In this document: positions 33,547 through 41,900 of the stretch, in pieces
How positions within the stretch are numbered: the first letter of the stretch is position 1
How the letters are laid out: each line of letters begins with the position of its first letter
From: Amycolatopsis pretoriensis
GTDB taxonomy: Bacteria > Actinomycetota > Actinomycetes > Mycobacteriales > Pseudonocardiaceae
Assembly (NCBI RefSeq): GCF_900107925.1
Contig: NZ_FNUJ01000002.1
Coordinates: 1,166,825 to 1,230,824 of the forward strand
Direction of reading: 5' to 3'
Length of the DNA stretch: 64,000 bases
Notes under the pieces: generated by a model
Told to the model about the DNA's origin: nothing
What the model saw: the letters and a program-made list of their open reading frames with translations, nothing else
The model's database searches: none
Made by a program: the position numbers and the translations under genes

Positions 33547-35388
33547 CTAGCGCAGGTCGGCCCGGCCCGCCGACGGCACGTGGTCACCGCCGACGGCGGT
33601 CGGGTGGGTGGTCGCCGCCGGGATGACCCCTGACAGCGGGACCGAGGCCGATGTCCGCGCCAGGTCCAGCGTCACCCGGCCCGGCTGGGCCGGTCCGCGG
33701 ATGAAGCTGCCGTCCGTGCCGCCGATGATCAGCGCCAGCGCGTGCCCCTTCGGGACGACGTGGTCGGTCGACGCCAGCCGGAACGTCATCGTGTACGCCG
33801 CTCCCGGGGTCAGCGGCCGCTCCTGCGACAGCGACGCGTAGTTCGCCAGGTCCGCCCACCCACGGCTGAGGATCGTGTAGTTCACCTTCTTCACGTCCGC
33901 CGACGCGATCCGGTAGCAAGCGTCGTCGCCCGACGTCGACGAGCCCCAGCAGTTCTCCGCCGTGCTCGTCTTGATGCCCTCGCCGCTGCCCGCGAAGTTG
34001 CGGATCGTCGCCGCGCCCAAGTCCACCAGCAGCGCCGACACCCGGGCCGACGACGTGCTCGGCGCCGCCGTCACGGTCACCGACGTCGTGCCGGAAACCT
34101 GCAGGTCCGAGGCCAGCGTCCCGGTCGAGTACGTCAACGCCGCGCTGCCCGGGTTCGTCACCCAGGTGTCCTCGCCCAGGTTCGGGTTGTCGGTGAAGGA
34201 CGCCGTGCCGGACGCCGGAGAGGTGCCGAGCGTGCCACCCACATGAGGCCGCAACGTCGTCGCCACCGCGTTCGCCGCCGGGTACGCGCTTTGGTCGACC
34301 CACTGGTCCGGCTGCCGCTCGACGCTGGCCCGCGGCCCGTTCTGGACGCCGTTGTCGATGCCGAGCAGGTAGTGGTCGAACCACCGGTGCAGCAGGTCGA
34401 CCCAGTCCGCGCGCCGGTAGTCGAACGGGTCGACGTGCCCGGTCTGCGACAGCCAGATCTTCTTCTCGACGTTCAGCCCGGCCCACCACTGTCCGAAGTG
34501 GATGGTCTTGACGTTGAGGTCGTTGACGCCGTGGGAAAGCAGCACGCTCGCCTTCACGTTGCCCGCGTGCGTGACGTAGTCGCGGTCCGCCCACAGCGGC
34601 CCGTAGTCGCCGTTGGCCGTCGCGCCCTGCCGGAGGACCTGGTTCTGCGCCGCGCAGTTCTGGCCGCTGTTGCGCGCCTCGACGGTCTGCGCCAGCCCGT
34701 CCGGGTTGAAGCCGAACGTCGCGCCGTCGGAACGGTAGTAGTCGTACCAGGAGCTGATCGCCGAAATCGGCACGATCGTCTTCAGCCCGGCGACGCCGGT
34801 CGCCGCGACGCCGTTGGCGATCGTGCCGTCGTAGGACTTGCCGATCATGCCGACGTTCCCGGTGCTCCAGCTCGCCGGCACCGCGCTGCCGCCGGTCTTG
34901 GCGCTGTAGCCGGTCGCGCGGCCGTTCAGCCAGTCGACGACCTTGCGCGCCGAGTCGACGTCCGAGGTGCCGCCGACGTCCGCGCAGCCGGCCGAACGGT
35001 TCGTCCCGGCCAGGTCGACGAGCACCACGGCGTACCCGCGCGGCACGAAGTAGTTGTCGTAGAACAGCGGGAACTTCACCGGCTTCCCGGCGCTGTCGTA
35101 GGACTTCAGCTCGCTCTCGTTGCCGCGCCCGCAGCACGAGTAGTACGGGCTCGCGTCCATGATCACCGGCACCCGCGAAGTGGTTTCGCCCGGCCGGACG
35201 ATGTCGGCGGCGACGCGGTCGGAGCGGCCGTCGCCGTCCCCGTCGTGGCCGATGTCGACCCAGACGGTTTCGCGGATCGCTTTCGCGTAGTCGTAGACCG
35301 GTTCGCTCGCCGCGGGAGCCGCGGCCGCCGGGGCCACCGCACCGGACAGGAGCACCGCCAGGACCCCGCACACCACCCCGAGTCGCAT
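33547..35388 (-). CDS. Secreted CocE/NonD-type hydrolase (Xaa-Pro dipeptidyl-peptidase S15 family)
   Basis: 613 residues. A Sec-type signal (about 1-24, ending near AAAA) is followed by an alpha/beta-hydrolase S15 domain and a C-terminal jelly-roll (PepX_C, about 400-600). Catalytic elements: nucleophile in GMIGKSYDGT, Asp in LLSHGVNDLNVK, His in SQTGHVDPFD. The EF-hand-like DIGHDGDGDGRSDR near the N-terminus may bind calcium. It would release dipeptides from proline-containing peptides, or hydrolyse esters, outside the cell. ATG 35388 begins the signal peptide; the open frame upstream to 35487 is an artefact. It is divergent from a methyltransferase. Confidence 0.9.
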   Translation of the reverse strand: MRLGVVCGVLAVLLSGAVAPAAAAPAASEPVYDYAKAIRETVWVDIGHDGDGDGRSDRVAADIVRPGETTSRVPVIMDASPYYSCCGRGNESELKSYDSAGKPVKFPLFYDNYFVPRGYAVVLVDLAGTNRSAGCADVGGTSDVDSARKVVDWLNGRATGYSAKTGGSAVPASWSTGNVGMIGKSYDGTIANGVAATGVAGLKTIVPISAISSWYDYYRSDGATFGFNPDGLAQTVEARNSGQNCAAQNQVLRQGATANGDYGPLWADRDYVTHAGNVKASVLLSHGVNDLNVKTIHFGQWWAGLNVEKKIWLSQTGHVDPFDYRRADWVDLLHRWFDHYLLGIDNGVQNGPRASVERQPDQWVDQSAYPAANAVATTLRPHVGGTLGTSPASGTASFTDNPNLGEDTWVTNPGSAALTYSTGTLASDLQVSGTTSVTVTAAPSTSSARVSALLVDLGAATIRNFAGSGEGIKTSTAENCWGSSTSGDDACYRIASADVKKVNYTILSRGWADLANYASLSQERPLTPGAAYTMTFRLASTDHVVPKGHALALIIGGTDGSFIRGPAQPGRVTLDLARTSASVPLSGVIPAATTHPTAVGGDHVPSAGRADLR

Positions 35389-35455
35389 GCCCGTCACGCT
35401 AGCGAGCCGGCGAGGTCGCCCACCACGGCGGAAAGTCGGGCGTACGTTGGAGATC

Positions 35456-36286
35456 ATGACGCAGTCCTTGCCCGCCGTGAGCATCACCGCCGTCGGTGTC
35501 GCCGCGCTGCGCGCGCACGAAAGCCGCCGCCCGGACCGGCTGTTCGACGATCCGTACGCCGCCGCGTTCCACGCCGCGGGCAGCTCCCTGCTGCCCGTCG
35601 CGCCGGGCGAGACCCCGCAGGGTGGCCTGGGCGCGCTCTTCGCCCGGCAGGTGGCGATCCGTACCCGGTTCTACGACGACTACCTGCTGGCCGCCGGGTG
35701 CTCGCAGGTCGTGGTGCTCGCTGCGGGGCTCGACGCACGCGCGTTCCGGCTCGGCTGGCCTCCCGGGGTGCGGTTGTTCGAACTCGACCTGCCCGAGGTC
35801 CTCGCTTTCAAGGACGAGGTGCTGGCCGCCCAGCGTGCCGTACCGTCGTGCGAGCGCGTCGTGGTCCCAGCCGATCTTCGCGGCGACTGGGCGGGTGCCC
35901 TGCGGGCGGGCGGGTTCGATCCCGCCGTCCCAGCCGCGTGGCTGGCCGAGGGACTGCTGGTCTACCTGTCCCGCGAAGACGCCGGAAAGCTGCTTTCGAC
36001 CGTGACCGACCTGTCGGCGCCGGGTAGCCGGGTGTCGTTCGAACACCGGTCGGCCGAAACCCGGGACGGCCTGCTCGCCCGCGCCAAGGCCACCCCGGGT
36101 GCCGAGCGCGTCACCCGGCTCTGGCAGGGCGGTCTCGGCGGCGAGGCGCCGGAGTGGCTGCGCGGCCACGGCTGGGCCCCCACCGTCGTGTCCCACGCCG
36201 AGCTGGCCGTGAAGTACGACCGTCCCGGCGACGAGACACTCGACGGGTTCGTCACCGCCGTGCGTCAGAGCTCCACGTTGCGGTAA
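35456..36286 (+). CDS. Class I SAM-dependent methyltransferase (LCMT/PPM family)
   Basis: 276 residues. N-terminal SITAVGVAALRAHESRRPDRLFDDPYA, then RTRFYDDYLL, the SAM-binding VVVLAAGLDARAFRLGWP and FELDLPEVLAFKDEVL, and AWLAEGLLVYLSRE are typical of the actinobacterial leucine-carboxymethyltransferase-like (TIGR00027) group. Substrate unknown; members methylate small metabolites or act in secondary metabolism. TTGGAG precedes ATG 35456. Its 3' end overlaps rluB by 22 bp on the opposite strand. Confidence 0.9.
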   Translation: MTQSLPAVSITAVGVAALRAHESRRPDRLFDDPYAAAFHAAGSSLLPVAPGETPQGGLGALFARQVAIRTRFYDDYLLAAGCSQVVVLAAGLDARAFRLGWPPGVRLFELDLPEVLAFKDEVLAAQRAVPSCERVVVPADLRGDWAGALRAGGFDPAVPAAWLAEGLLVYLSREDAGKLLSTVTDLSAPGSRVSFEHRSAETRDGLLARAKATPGAERVTRLWQGGLGGEAPEWLRGHGWAPTVVSHAELAVKYDRPGDETLDGFVTAVRQSSTLR

Positions 36287-37017
36287 AGCGCCCCGACTTC
36301 ACCCTTCGTCAGCCGCCGGATCGAGCCGACGCGCTGGTTGCCCAGCTGGACGTCGCCGACCGCCGTGCGGACCAGCTTGAGCACCGGGTGCCCGGTGTCC
36401 TTGAGCAGGCGGCGCACGATGTGCTTCTTGCCCTCGTGGATGACCAGCTCGACCAGCGACTTGCCGGAGTGCATGTCCTTGACCCGGAACTGGTCGACCT
36501 TGACGATGCCGTCCGGCAGCTCCCAGCCGTTGCGCAGTTCCTTGCCCAGCCCGCGCGGCACCAGGCCGTCGACCTCGGCGAGGTAGGTCTTGAGCACCCG
36601 GAAGGACGGGTGCATCAGCCGGTGACCGAGGTCGCCGTCGTTGGTGAGCAGCAGCAGGCCCTCGGTGTTCTCGTCGAGCCGGCCGACGTGCACGACGCCG
36701 GGCGTCTCCTCGTAGCGGCCGGCGAGGTAGTCGCCGACGCACGGGCGGCCGCGGTCGTCCGACATGGTCGAGTGCACACCCTTGGGCTTGTTCAGGGCGA
36801 GGTAGATCAGGTCGTCGCGCAGGTTCACGCGGGTGCCGTCGACGTGGATGATCGCCTCGTCGGGGTGGACGCGGCGGCCCAGCTCGGTGACGACCTCGCC
36901 GTCCACCTCGACCCGGCCGGCCGCGATCAGGTCCTCCGCCGCACGCCGGGAGGCGACCCCGGCCTGCGACAGCACCTTCTGCAGGCGGATGCCGTCGGGG
37001 TGTTCACTGGATGTCAT
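36265..37017 (-). CDS. rluB: 23S rRNA pseudouridine synthase RluB/RsuA family
   Basis: 250 residues. The S4 RNA-binding domain (about 10-65, RLQKVLSQAGVASRRAAEDL) precedes the RsuA catalytic domain with LALNKPKGVHST and the active-site GRLDENTEGLLLLTNDG. Further motifs are EGKKHIVRRLL and KLVRTAVGD. It would isomerise a uridine in the large-subunit rRNA. It overlaps scpB by 14 bp (start 37017, scpB stop 37004), so it belongs to the parA-scpA-scpB-rluB operon found across actinobacteria. The downstream end converges on an inserted methyltransferase gene where cmk would be expected. Confidence 0.95.
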   Translation of the reverse strand: MTSSEHPDGIRLQKVLSQAGVASRRAAEDLIAAGRVEVDGEVVTELGRRVHPDEAIIHVDGTRVNLRDDLIYLALNKPKGVHSTMSDDRGRPCVGDYLAGRYEETPGVVHVGRLDENTEGLLLLTNDGDLGHRLMHPSFRVLKTYLAEVDGLVPRGLGKELRNGWELPDGIVKVDQFRVKDMHSGKSLVELVIHEGKKHIVRRLLKDTGHPVLKLVRTAVGDVQLGNQRVGSIRRLTKGEVGALYRNVEL

Positions 37018-37942
37018 CGATGGTGTCCACTTCGGGTAGCAGCGGAGCGATCGGGGGCAGGTCGTTCAGTGACGACAGCCCCAGTCGCTCCAGGAACAGC
37101 TCGGTCGTCACGTACAGCGTGCCGGTCGTCTCGGGGTCGGTCCCCATCTCTTCGATGAGGCCGCGCGCGAGCAGCGTCCGGATCACGCCGTCCACGTTCA
37201 CACCCCGCACCGCGGCGACCCTGGCCCGGGTCACCGGCTGCCGGTACGCGATCACGGCGAGGCTCTCCAGCGCGGCCCGGGTCAGCTTCGACCGCTGGCC
37301 GTCCAGCAGGAGCTTCTCCACGAACGGGGCATGGACGTCCCTAGTGTAGAACCGCCACCCTTCACCGACGCGGCGCAGGTCGATCCCGGAGGTCCGGTCG
37401 GTGAACTTCTGCGCCATGGTGCGCAGGGCGACGACGATCCGGGCCTTGGGTTGTTCGAGGGTGTCGGCGAGGAGTTCTTCGCTGGCGGGCGAGTCGACGA
37501 CGAGGAGGAGGGCCTCGAGGGCGGCTTCGAGGGCCTCGTCGGAGGTGACGTCGGGGAGCAGGCTGATGTCCCCGGTGGCGACGAGGTCCGACTCGGGATC
37601 ATCGGCATCGAGCGCGGGCGCGGACTCCTCAACGGCGCTCTCCTCGGCCGGCGCGGAGCTTTCACGTGAAAGCTCCGCCTCGGGCTCGGCCGACGCCGGC
37701 AGCGGCTCTTCCGGCGCGCCTTCCTCGGTGACCGGCTCGCCGGACAGCGCCTCCTCCAGCACCATCTCGGCCGCGGCTTCGGCCGGCGCGGCACTTTCAC
37801 GTGAAAGTGCCGCCTCGGCTTCGGGCTCGGGTTCCGCGGCGGCGGTCTCCTCAGCCGGCTCGGGCTCGGCCGCCTCGGCTTCGGGCTCCGTAGGTGCGGA
37901 GCTTTCACGTGAAAGCTCCGGCGTCTCGTCTTCGGGGCTCAC
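37004..37942 (-). CDS. scpB: Segregation and condensation protein B with a long acidic N-terminal extension
   Basis: 312 residues. The C-terminal part (about 135-300) is normal ScpB, the winged-helix kleisin partner in the SMC complex: ALEALLLVVDSPASEELLA, ALESLAVIAYRQPVTRARV, RGVNVDGVIRTLLARGLIEE, GTLYVTTELFLERLGL. The first 130 residues are a Glu/Pro/Ala-rich, probably disordered extension. It contains LSRES three times, each encoded by a perfect 24-26 bp palindrome with core TTTCACGTGAAA, using CTT and TCA codons that are unusual in this gene. GTG 37942 overlaps the scpA stop (GTGA). The palindromes may be DNA sites first and peptide second. Confidence 0.93.
   Translation of the reverse strand: MSPEDETPELSRESSAPTEPEAEAAEPEPAEETAAAEPEPEAEAALSRESAAPAEAAAEMVLEEALSGEPVTEEGAPEEPLPASAEPEAELSRESSAPAEESAVEESAPALDADDPESDLVATGDISLLPDVTSDEALEAALEALLLVVDSPASEELLADTLEQPKARIVVALRTMAQKFTDRTSGIDLRRVGEGWRFYTRDVHAPFVEKLLLDGQRSKLTRAALESLAVIAYRQPVTRARVAAVRGVNVDGVIRTLLARGLIEEMGTDPETTGTLYVTTELFLERLGLSSLNDLPPIAPLLPEVDTIDDIQ
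37653..37920. repeat. Three parS-like palindromes inside the scpB reading frame
   Basis: Perfect palindromes lie at 37653-37678 (26 bp), 37788-37813 (26 bp) and 37897-37920 (24 bp). All are centred on TTTCACGTGAAA with outer C/G pairs (CTTTCACGTGAAAG). Two share GGAGC/GCTCC shoulders and one has GGCAC/GTGCC. Spacing is 135 and about 108 bp between centres. All three are read in the same phase (codons CTT TCA CGT GAA AGC or AGT). Two further copies lie at 11657-11716. Confidence 0.85.
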
Positions 37943-38835
37943 CCGTACTCCTCTTCGTCTCCGGCGGACCGGTCCAGCTCGGCCGCCGCGGAGGCGTCCG
38001 CCATCGAGCCGCCCGTCCAGCGGACGTGCAGCTCCGCCAGGGCCTCCGTCTGCTCGAACTGGACCGTCGCCTCGCGGTAGAGCTCCAGCAGCGCCAGGAA
38101 GCGCGCCACGATCTCGACCGTGTGCTCGCAGTCGTCGACCAGCTCGCTGAACGTGGCCTGGCCGCGCTCGGCCAGCTTCACCCGCAGCAGCGCCGCGTGC
38201 TCGCGGACCGACACGCGGCCCATGTGGATGTGCGCGATCGACACCGTCGGCGGCGGCTTCGGCCGGAAGACCGCCACCGCGATCTCCGCGAACTTCTGCG
38301 GCGTCACGCCCAGCATCACCTCGGGCAGCAGCCCGATGAACCGCTCCTCCAGCGCCACCGACCGCGGGTAGCGCCGCAGCGCGCCCTGTTCCAGCTCGCC
38401 GAACAGGGCCGCCACCTGCTTGTACGCGCGGTACTGCAGCACGCGCGCGAACAGCAGGTCACGGGCCTCCAGCAACGCCAGGTCGTCTTCGCTCTCGACC
38501 TCCGCCGCGGGCAGCAGCCGCGCCGCCTTCAGGTCCAGCAGCGTCGCCGCGATGACCAGGAACTCCGTCGTCTCGTCGAGGTTCCAGTCGGTGCCCAGCG
38601 CGCGCGTGTACGCGATGAAGTCGTCGGTGACCCGGTGCAGGGCCACCTCGGTGACGTCGAGCTGGTGCTGCGAGATCAGCTGCAGCAGCAGGTCGAACGG
38701 TCCCTCGAAGTTGGCCAGCCGCACCTTGAACTTCGACGTGCTCAGTTCTTCGGTGTCGACGCCTTCGGGGATCATCCCGCCGTGCACCGTCTGGTGCTCT
38801 TCGGGGACCTCCGGAGCCGGTGCCGGCTCGTCCAT
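37939..38835 (-). CDS. scpA: Segregation and condensation protein A (kleisin)
   Basis: 298 residues of the bacterial kleisin that bridges SMC heads. Characteristic FEGPFDLLLQLISQHQLDVTEVALHRVTDDFIAYTR lies near residue 43 onward, then ETTEFLVIAATLLDLKAARLLP, and the C-terminal winged-helix region with ATFSELVDDCEHTVEIVARFLALLELYREATVQFEQTEALAELHVRW. ATG 38835 overlaps the upstream stop (TGATG) and its own stop overlaps scpB, showing strict coupling in the parA-rhh-scpA-scpB-rluB operon. It acts in chromosome compaction and segregation at the nucleoid. Confidence 0.96.
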   Translation of the reverse strand: MDEPAPAPEVPEEHQTVHGGMIPEGVDTEELSTSKFKVRLANFEGPFDLLLQLISQHQLDVTEVALHRVTDDFIAYTRALGTDWNLDETTEFLVIAATLLDLKAARLLPAAEVESEDDLALLEARDLLFARVLQYRAYKQVAALFGELEQGALRRYPRSVALEERFIGLLPEVMLGVTPQKFAEIAVAVFRPKPPPTVSIAHIHMGRVSVREHAALLRVKLAERGQATFSELVDDCEHTVEIVARFLALLELYREATVQFEQTEALAELHVRWTGGSMADASAAAELDRSAGDEEEYG

Positions 38836-39248
38836 CAGCCCTCGGTTTCGCCGCCGTCTGAGCCGACCACCCGCAGCCGCTGCACCAGCACCGACTCGTC
38901 GCCGTTCTGGTCGAAGTCGGCCAGCAGCACGGCGACCGCCTCGCGGACCAGCCGGCCGCGGTCGACGACCAGGTCGTGCTTCGCGCGCAGGGTCAGCCGG
39001 GCCTGCTCCATGGCCAGGAGCTCGTCGCCGGAGACGTAGACGGTGATCTTCGCGTCGTGCTTGGTCCGGCCCGACCCGTGCGGGGCCGCGCTGCGGGAGA
39101 GCTGCTCGGTACGGCCGTTGCCCGCGGGCTTCGGCTTTTCGGCGGGCTCGGGCGGCGCCTGGGGCGGCAGGTCGAGGGCGGGGCTGGCGGTGCTGGTCGT
39201 GATCCTGAAGAGTTCCGACGCTCCGGGCAGGGAAGCGCGCCTGCTCAC
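38835..39248 (-). CDS. Small protein with ribbon-helix-helix-like C-terminus between parA and scpA
   Basis: 137 residues. The N-terminal half is Pro/Ala-rich and probably disordered. The C-terminal half (about 68-120) reads as a beta-strand (AKITVYVSG), a helix (DELLAMEQARLTLRAK) and a second helix (DRGRLVREAVAVLLADF), the order of ribbon-helix-helix DNA-binding proteins. It is coupled on both sides (GTGA with parA, TGATG with scpA). ParA partners in plasmid systems are often small RHH proteins, so it may be the DNA-binding or ATPase-stimulating partner of this ParA. The fold and role are inference; no family name is recognised. Confidence 0.8.
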   Translation of the reverse strand: MSRRASLPGASELFRITTSTASPALDLPPQAPPEPAEKPKPAGNGRTEQLSRSAAPHGSGRTKHDAKITVYVSGDELLAMEQARLTLRAKHDLVVDRGRLVREAVAVLLADFDQNGDESVLVQRLRVVGSDGGETEG

Positions 39249-40216
39249 CGAGCGATCACCTCGCGGGCCAGCTGGCGGTACGCCGCTGCGCCGGCCGACT
39301 TGGGCGCCCAGGTCGTGATCGGCTCACCCGCGACCGTCGTCTCGGGGAACCGCACGGTGCGGTTGATGACCGTGTCGAACACGGTCTCGCCGAATGCCTC
39401 CACCACGCGAGCCATGACCTCCTTCGAGTGCAGGGTTCTCGGGTCGTACATGGTGGCGAGAATCCCGACTATGTCCAGTTTGGGGTTGAGGCGTTCCTGC
39501 ACCTTCTCGATCGTGTCGATCAGGAGCGCGACGCCTCGGAGACTGAAGAACTCGCACTCGAGCGGGATGATCACGCCGTCCGCGGCGGTCAGCGCGTTCA
39601 CCGTGAGCAAGCCGAGTGAGGGCTGGCAGTCGACAAGAACATAGTCGTAGTCGTTCATGACCGGACGCAGGACCCGTAACAACGTGTGCTCGCGCCCTAC
39701 CTCAGCGACGAGCTGGACCTCCGCCGCGGACAGGTCGATGTTGCTCGGCAGCAGGTCAACGCCGTCGACGCGGGTTTTCATCAGCACGTCGGTGGCACTG
39801 ACCGACCGCTCCATGATGGCGTTGTAGACCGTGTGGTCCAGTTCGTGCGGCTGGATGCCGAGGCCGACGGCGAGCGCGCCCTGCGGGTCGAAGTCGACGA
39901 GCAGCACCTTGCGGCCGTACTCGGCGAGCGCGGCGCCCAGGTTGATGGTCGACGTCGTCTTGCCGACGCCGCCCTTCTGGTTGCACATCGCCATGATCTT
40001 GGCCGGGCCGTGCTTGTCCAGCGGGGCCGGATCGGGGTGCTCGCGGATCGGGCGGCCGGTCGGCCCGATGCCCTCGAGCTTGACCTTCTTGCCGTTGCGC
40101 TCCTGCGGCTCGTCGCCGTCGTGGACCGCCGGCGTCGCGATCTTGACGTCGTTGAGGTTCGCCGCCGCCGACCCGGCGGACTCGGCCGGTACGGCCGGCT
40201 GGTTCGGTGTCGACAT
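39245..40216 (-). CDS. ParA/Soj-family ATPase of the scpAB operon
   Basis: 323 residues: a disordered 70-residue N-terminal extension, then a deviant Walker A ATPase (CNQKGGVGKTT, 78-88), VLLVDFDPQG, YDYVLVDCQPSLGLLTVNAL and MYDPRTLHSKEVM. This is the second actinobacterial ParA-like protein that sits with scpAB rather than with parB near oriC. It is likely a dimerising ATPase acting on nucleoid or partner proteins. ATG 40216 has AAGGAG ten bases upstream; the open frame upstream to 40285 lacks a better site. The small RHH-like gene is directly coupled downstream. Confidence 0.93.
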   Translation of the reverse strand: MSTPNQPAVPAESAGSAAANLNDVKIATPAVHDGDEPQERNGKKVKLEGIGPTGRPIREHPDPAPLDKHGPAKIMAMCNQKGGVGKTTSTINLGAALAEYGRKVLLVDFDPQGALAVGLGIQPHELDHTVYNAIMERSVSATDVLMKTRVDGVDLLPSNIDLSAAEVQLVAEVGREHTLLRVLRPVMNDYDYVLVDCQPSLGLLTVNALTAADGVIIPLECEFFSLRGVALLIDTIEKVQERLNPKLDIVGILATMYDPRTLHSKEVMARVVEAFGETVFDTVINRTVRFPETTVAGEPITTWAPKSAGAAAYRQLAREVIAR

Positions 40217-40345
40217 GGCGAGAAGACTCCTTGTTCGTCGCGTCCGACGCAGCCTATGCGCGGAGCCGGAGCCCCGGCAAAGCAACGCGCCGGACTCGAC
40301 GGGGCAATGTCACTCGACCGTCGGTGCAGCGTAGGAAGGCCCTTC

Positions 40346-40359
40346 GCCCTCTATAGGGC
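40346..40359 (-). terminator. Short hairpin just downstream of xerD
   Basis: GCCCT and AGGGC arms around CTAT begin four bases past the xerD stop in the 146-bp gap before parA. A second small dyad, GAAGG/CCTTC (40335-40345), abuts it. The gap also has a direct repeat ACTCGAC at 40294 and 40312, possibly part of the parA promoter. Weak evidence for termination. Confidence 0.35.
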
Positions 40360-40362
40360 CAT

Positions 40363-41301
40363 CTAGCCCAGTGCTCGCGGGTGCGCCGTCGCGTACACCT
40401 CGCGCAGGGTGTTGACCGTGACCAGCGTGTACACCTGGGTCGTCGTGACCGACGCGTGGCCGAGGAGCTCCTGGACGACCCGGACGTCCGCGCCGCCTTC
40501 GAGCAGGTGCGTGGCGAAGGAGTGGCGGAGCGTGTGCGGCGACACCGCGGCCGCGATCCCGGCCCGTTCGGCGGTGTCCTTGAGGACCTGCCACGCGCTC
40601 TGCCGCGAAAGCCGGCTGCCGCGGGCGTTGAGGAACAGCGCCGACGTGCCGCGGCCGTGCGCGGCGAGCGCCGGGCGGGCGCGGACGGTGTAGGCGTGCA
40701 CCGCGGCGAGCGCGGGCCGCCCGATCGGGACGAGCCGCTGCTTGCCGCCCTTGCCGTCGAGCAGGACCGTGCGTTCGGTGTCGTCGACGTCGTCGACGTC
40801 CAGCCCGACCGCCTCGGAGATCCGCGCGCCGGTCGAGTAGAGCAGTTCCAGTAGCGCCCGGTCGCGCAGCGGGCGTTCGCCGTCCGGCGGCGGGGTCTCG
40901 AGCAGCCGCAGGACGTCGTCGACCGGCAACGCCTTGGGCAGCCGCTTGGCCGGCGTCGGCGGCCGGACCTCGCGGGCGGGGTTGTGCTCGGTGAGGCCCT
41001 CGGCGTGGGCGAACTTGTGCAGGCCCCGCACGGCGACGAGCGCCCGCGCGGCCGAAGACGCCGCCAGGGGCCGGTGTTCGTCGTCGCCTTCGCGCAGAGC
41101 GGCACCGAAGGACGTGACGTGCGCCGAAGTGACGTCGGCGACCTTGGCGACGCCGGCGCCGTCGAGGTGCGCGGCGTACCGGCGGAGGTCACGGGCGTAG
41201 CTGTCCAGGGTGTTGCGTGCGGTCCCGCGTTCGACGACCAGGTGGTCGAGGTACGCGGCGATCACGTCGACCGTGCTGCCCGCGTCTGCCACGCCGGACA
41301 C
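40363..41301 (-). CDS. xerD: Site-specific tyrosine recombinase XerD
   Basis: 312 residues: N-terminal SAM-like core-binding domain (about 10-105) and catalytic domain with the tyrosine-recombinase residues Arg160 (TGARISE), Lys184 (GKGGK), His256/Arg259 ([12 protein letters not shown]), His282 (LLGHAS) and nucleophile Tyr291 (TQVYTLV). With XerC it resolves chromosome dimers at dif during division. The start is GTG 41301; a GTG three codons later is possible. Position next to parA-scpAB and downstream of the NUDIX/pyrG genes matches the conserved actinobacterial order. Confidence 0.96.
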   Translation of the reverse strand: MSGVADAGSTVDVIAAYLDHLVVERGTARNTLDSYARDLRRYAAHLDGAGVAKVADVTSAHVTSFGAALREGDDEHRPLAASSAARALVAVRGLHKFAHAEGLTEHNPAREVRPPTPAKRLPKALPVDDVLRLLETPPPDGERPLRDRALLELLYSTGARISEAVGLDVDDVDDTERTVLLDGKGGKQRLVPIGRPALAAVHAYTVRARPALAAHGRGTSALFLNARGSRLSRQSAWQVLKDTAERAGIAAAVSPHTLRHSFATHLLEGGADVRVVQELLGHASVTTTQVYTLVTVNTLREVYATAHPRALG

Positions 41302-41370
41302 CTTAGGCCGCCCGGGGCTCGTGACCCGGCAGAAACCCCGTTCTCAGGTTCGCGCGGTTACCTTGGATTC

Positions 41371-41880
41371 ATGGAGTCGGACCAGCTCCGCGTCGGCACG
41401 GCCGAGCGCGAAGAAGCGGCGCGGCTGCTCGCCGACCACTTCGGCATGGGCCGCATCACGCCGGACGAGTACGAGACGCGCGTGACGGACGCCTACGCGG
41501 CGACGACGCTCGGCGACCTGCGGCCGCTGTTCCGCGACCTGCCGCCACCGCACCCGGGGTTCTTCGGGCCGCCGCCGGTGTACGCGCAAGCGACGGTGAG
41601 GATGCCGATGTACGCGCCGGACCCGTACGCGCCTCCGCCGGCCCCGATGCCGTACGCGCCGGTCCCGTACTCCTACCGCTCCAGGACCGTGGCCGGGGTG
41701 CTGCAGATCGTGCTGCCGTTCGGGGTGGGGCGGTTCTACACCGGCCAGGTCGGGCTCGGCCTGCTCCAGCTGTTCGTCGTGCTGATGACCGGGGTCGGCA
41801 TCCTCTGGCCGATCATCGACGGCGTCATGCTGCTGAAGGACGGCGGCCTGGACGCCCAGGGCCGTCCGCTGCGCCCCTGA
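41371..41880 (+). CDS. DUF1707 / TM2-like domain membrane protein
   Basis: 169 residues. The N-terminal DUF1707 helix bundle (about 5-52, LRVGTAEREEAARLLADHFGMGRITPDEYETRV) is followed by a Pro/Tyr/Ala-rich linker and a C-terminal pair of hydrophobic helices resembling a TM2 domain (about 110-160, VLPFGVGRFYTGQVGLGLLQ, GILWPIIDGVMLL). Function unknown; DUF1707 proteins in actinobacteria are small membrane-associated factors. ATG 41371 is chosen. It lies on the opposite strand between xerD and the NUDIX gene, so it interrupts the backbone block. Confidence 0.88.
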   Translation: MESDQLRVGTAEREEAARLLADHFGMGRITPDEYETRVTDAYAATTLGDLRPLFRDLPPPHPGFFGPPPVYAQATVRMPMYAPDPYAPPPAPMPYAPVPYSYRSRTVAGVLQIVLPFGVGRFYTGQVGLGLLQLFVVLMTGVGILWPIIDGVMLLKDGGLDAQGRPLRP

Positions 41881-41900
41881 CCCGGGGCGCAGCGGACTCC

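Noticed and set aside
37653..37678. Calling the scpB palindromes true parS sites
   Set aside because: The base next to the core is C/G instead of the G/C of parS, a position known to affect ParB/Noc specificity; and no parB is in the window. Kept as a finding, not as an annotation.
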